5,800 nt of DNA from Cyanobacteria bacterium OH_CFB_184 (lineage in GTDB: Bacteria; Cyanobacteriota; Vampirovibrionia; Gastranaerophilales; Gastranaerophilaceae), in NCBI GenBank assembly GCA_023414155.1, contig JAEZOG010000120.1:1-5800 (forward strand), written 5' to 3'. Shown piece by piece: positions 5,660-5,800 of the stretch (position 1 is its first letter; the number at the start of each line of letters is the position of its first letter). The translations under genes were made by a program, and so were the position numbers. The notes beneath the pieces are model-generated. The model was not told the origin of the DNA. It did no database searches and saw only the letters and a program-made list of their open reading frames with translations.

Positions 5660-5800
5660 ATGAACAAAAGAGTTATTTGGATAATTGAATTACTTCTGTG
5701 GACAATAATCGCCATATTTCTTTCATTCGTCCTTGTTTTTATCAACTCTATACAAGACCAAAAAACAAACAGTTACTACCTGTTTTTCAAAGACATAGAC
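5660..5800 (+). CDS. Membrane-anchored protein, probably MCE/MlaD family (3' end outside window)
   Basis: The first 47 codons of a gene that continues beyond the window. The sequence begins MNKRVIWIIE, with a single hydrophobic anchor at about residues 6-28 and two basic residues before it, giving an N-in orientation. It continues with KTNSYYLFFKDID (35-47). A short N-terminal anchor followed by YxLFFxDIDG-like sequence is how MCE-domain proteins (MlaD and the cyanobacterial or plastid TGD2-like type) usually begin; these carry phospholipids between inner and outer membranes with an MlaE/MlaF ABC transporter. The domain itself is cut off, so this is an inference from about 13 residues. ATG 5660 is the only canonical start after the in-frame stop at 5615. 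Glu10 inside the anchor is unusual. The gap to lgt is 38 nt with no terminator hairpin seen. Confidence 0.6.
   Translation, partial: MNKRVIWIIELLLWTIIAIFLSFVLVFINSIQDQKTNSYYLFFKDID

Overview
The window is AT-rich, compact bacterial DNA with two gene blocks and no rRNA, tRNA, CRISPR or mobile element. The best guess at the host is a gut-type, low-GC, non-photosynthetic relative of cyanobacteria (Vampirovibrionia/Melainabacteria, Gastranaerophilales-like). A Firmicute-style pairing of ruvX with a DUF1292 gene sits in the same window as what looks like the start of an MCE/MlaD-type lipid transport gene, which points to a two-membrane cell. This placement is inference. A 16S gene or a ribosomal protein tree from the same contig would settle it.

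Layout. Positions 1-1344 (+) hold the 3' part of a GH13 alpha-glucan enzyme resembling glycogen branching enzymes. A strong hairpin at 1366-1393 separates it from the convergent minus-strand operon. That operon runs from 4047 down to 1429: a free-standing ClpX-type zinc finger protein, a 546-residue helical-repeat protein of unknown function, the RuvX/YqgF nuclease and an acidic DUF1292 protein. Spacings are 3 nt, a 13-nt overlap and 7 nt, so one transcript is very likely. The 196-nt region 4048-4243 is a divergent promoter region. To its right, on the plus strand, are a TPR lipoprotein (4244-4825), lgt (4827-5621) and the first 47 codons of a membrane-anchored, probably MCE-domain protein (5660 to the window end).

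How the genes may work together. The right block concerns the cell envelope: Lgt attaches the lipid anchor to lipoproteins such as the one encoded 1 nt upstream, and the partial gene probably begins a lipid transport component. The minus operon combines RuvX (16S rRNA 5'-end processing or DNA resolution) with three less understood partners. The zinc finger and helical-repeat pair is the least explained part of the window and the best candidate for undescribed biology.
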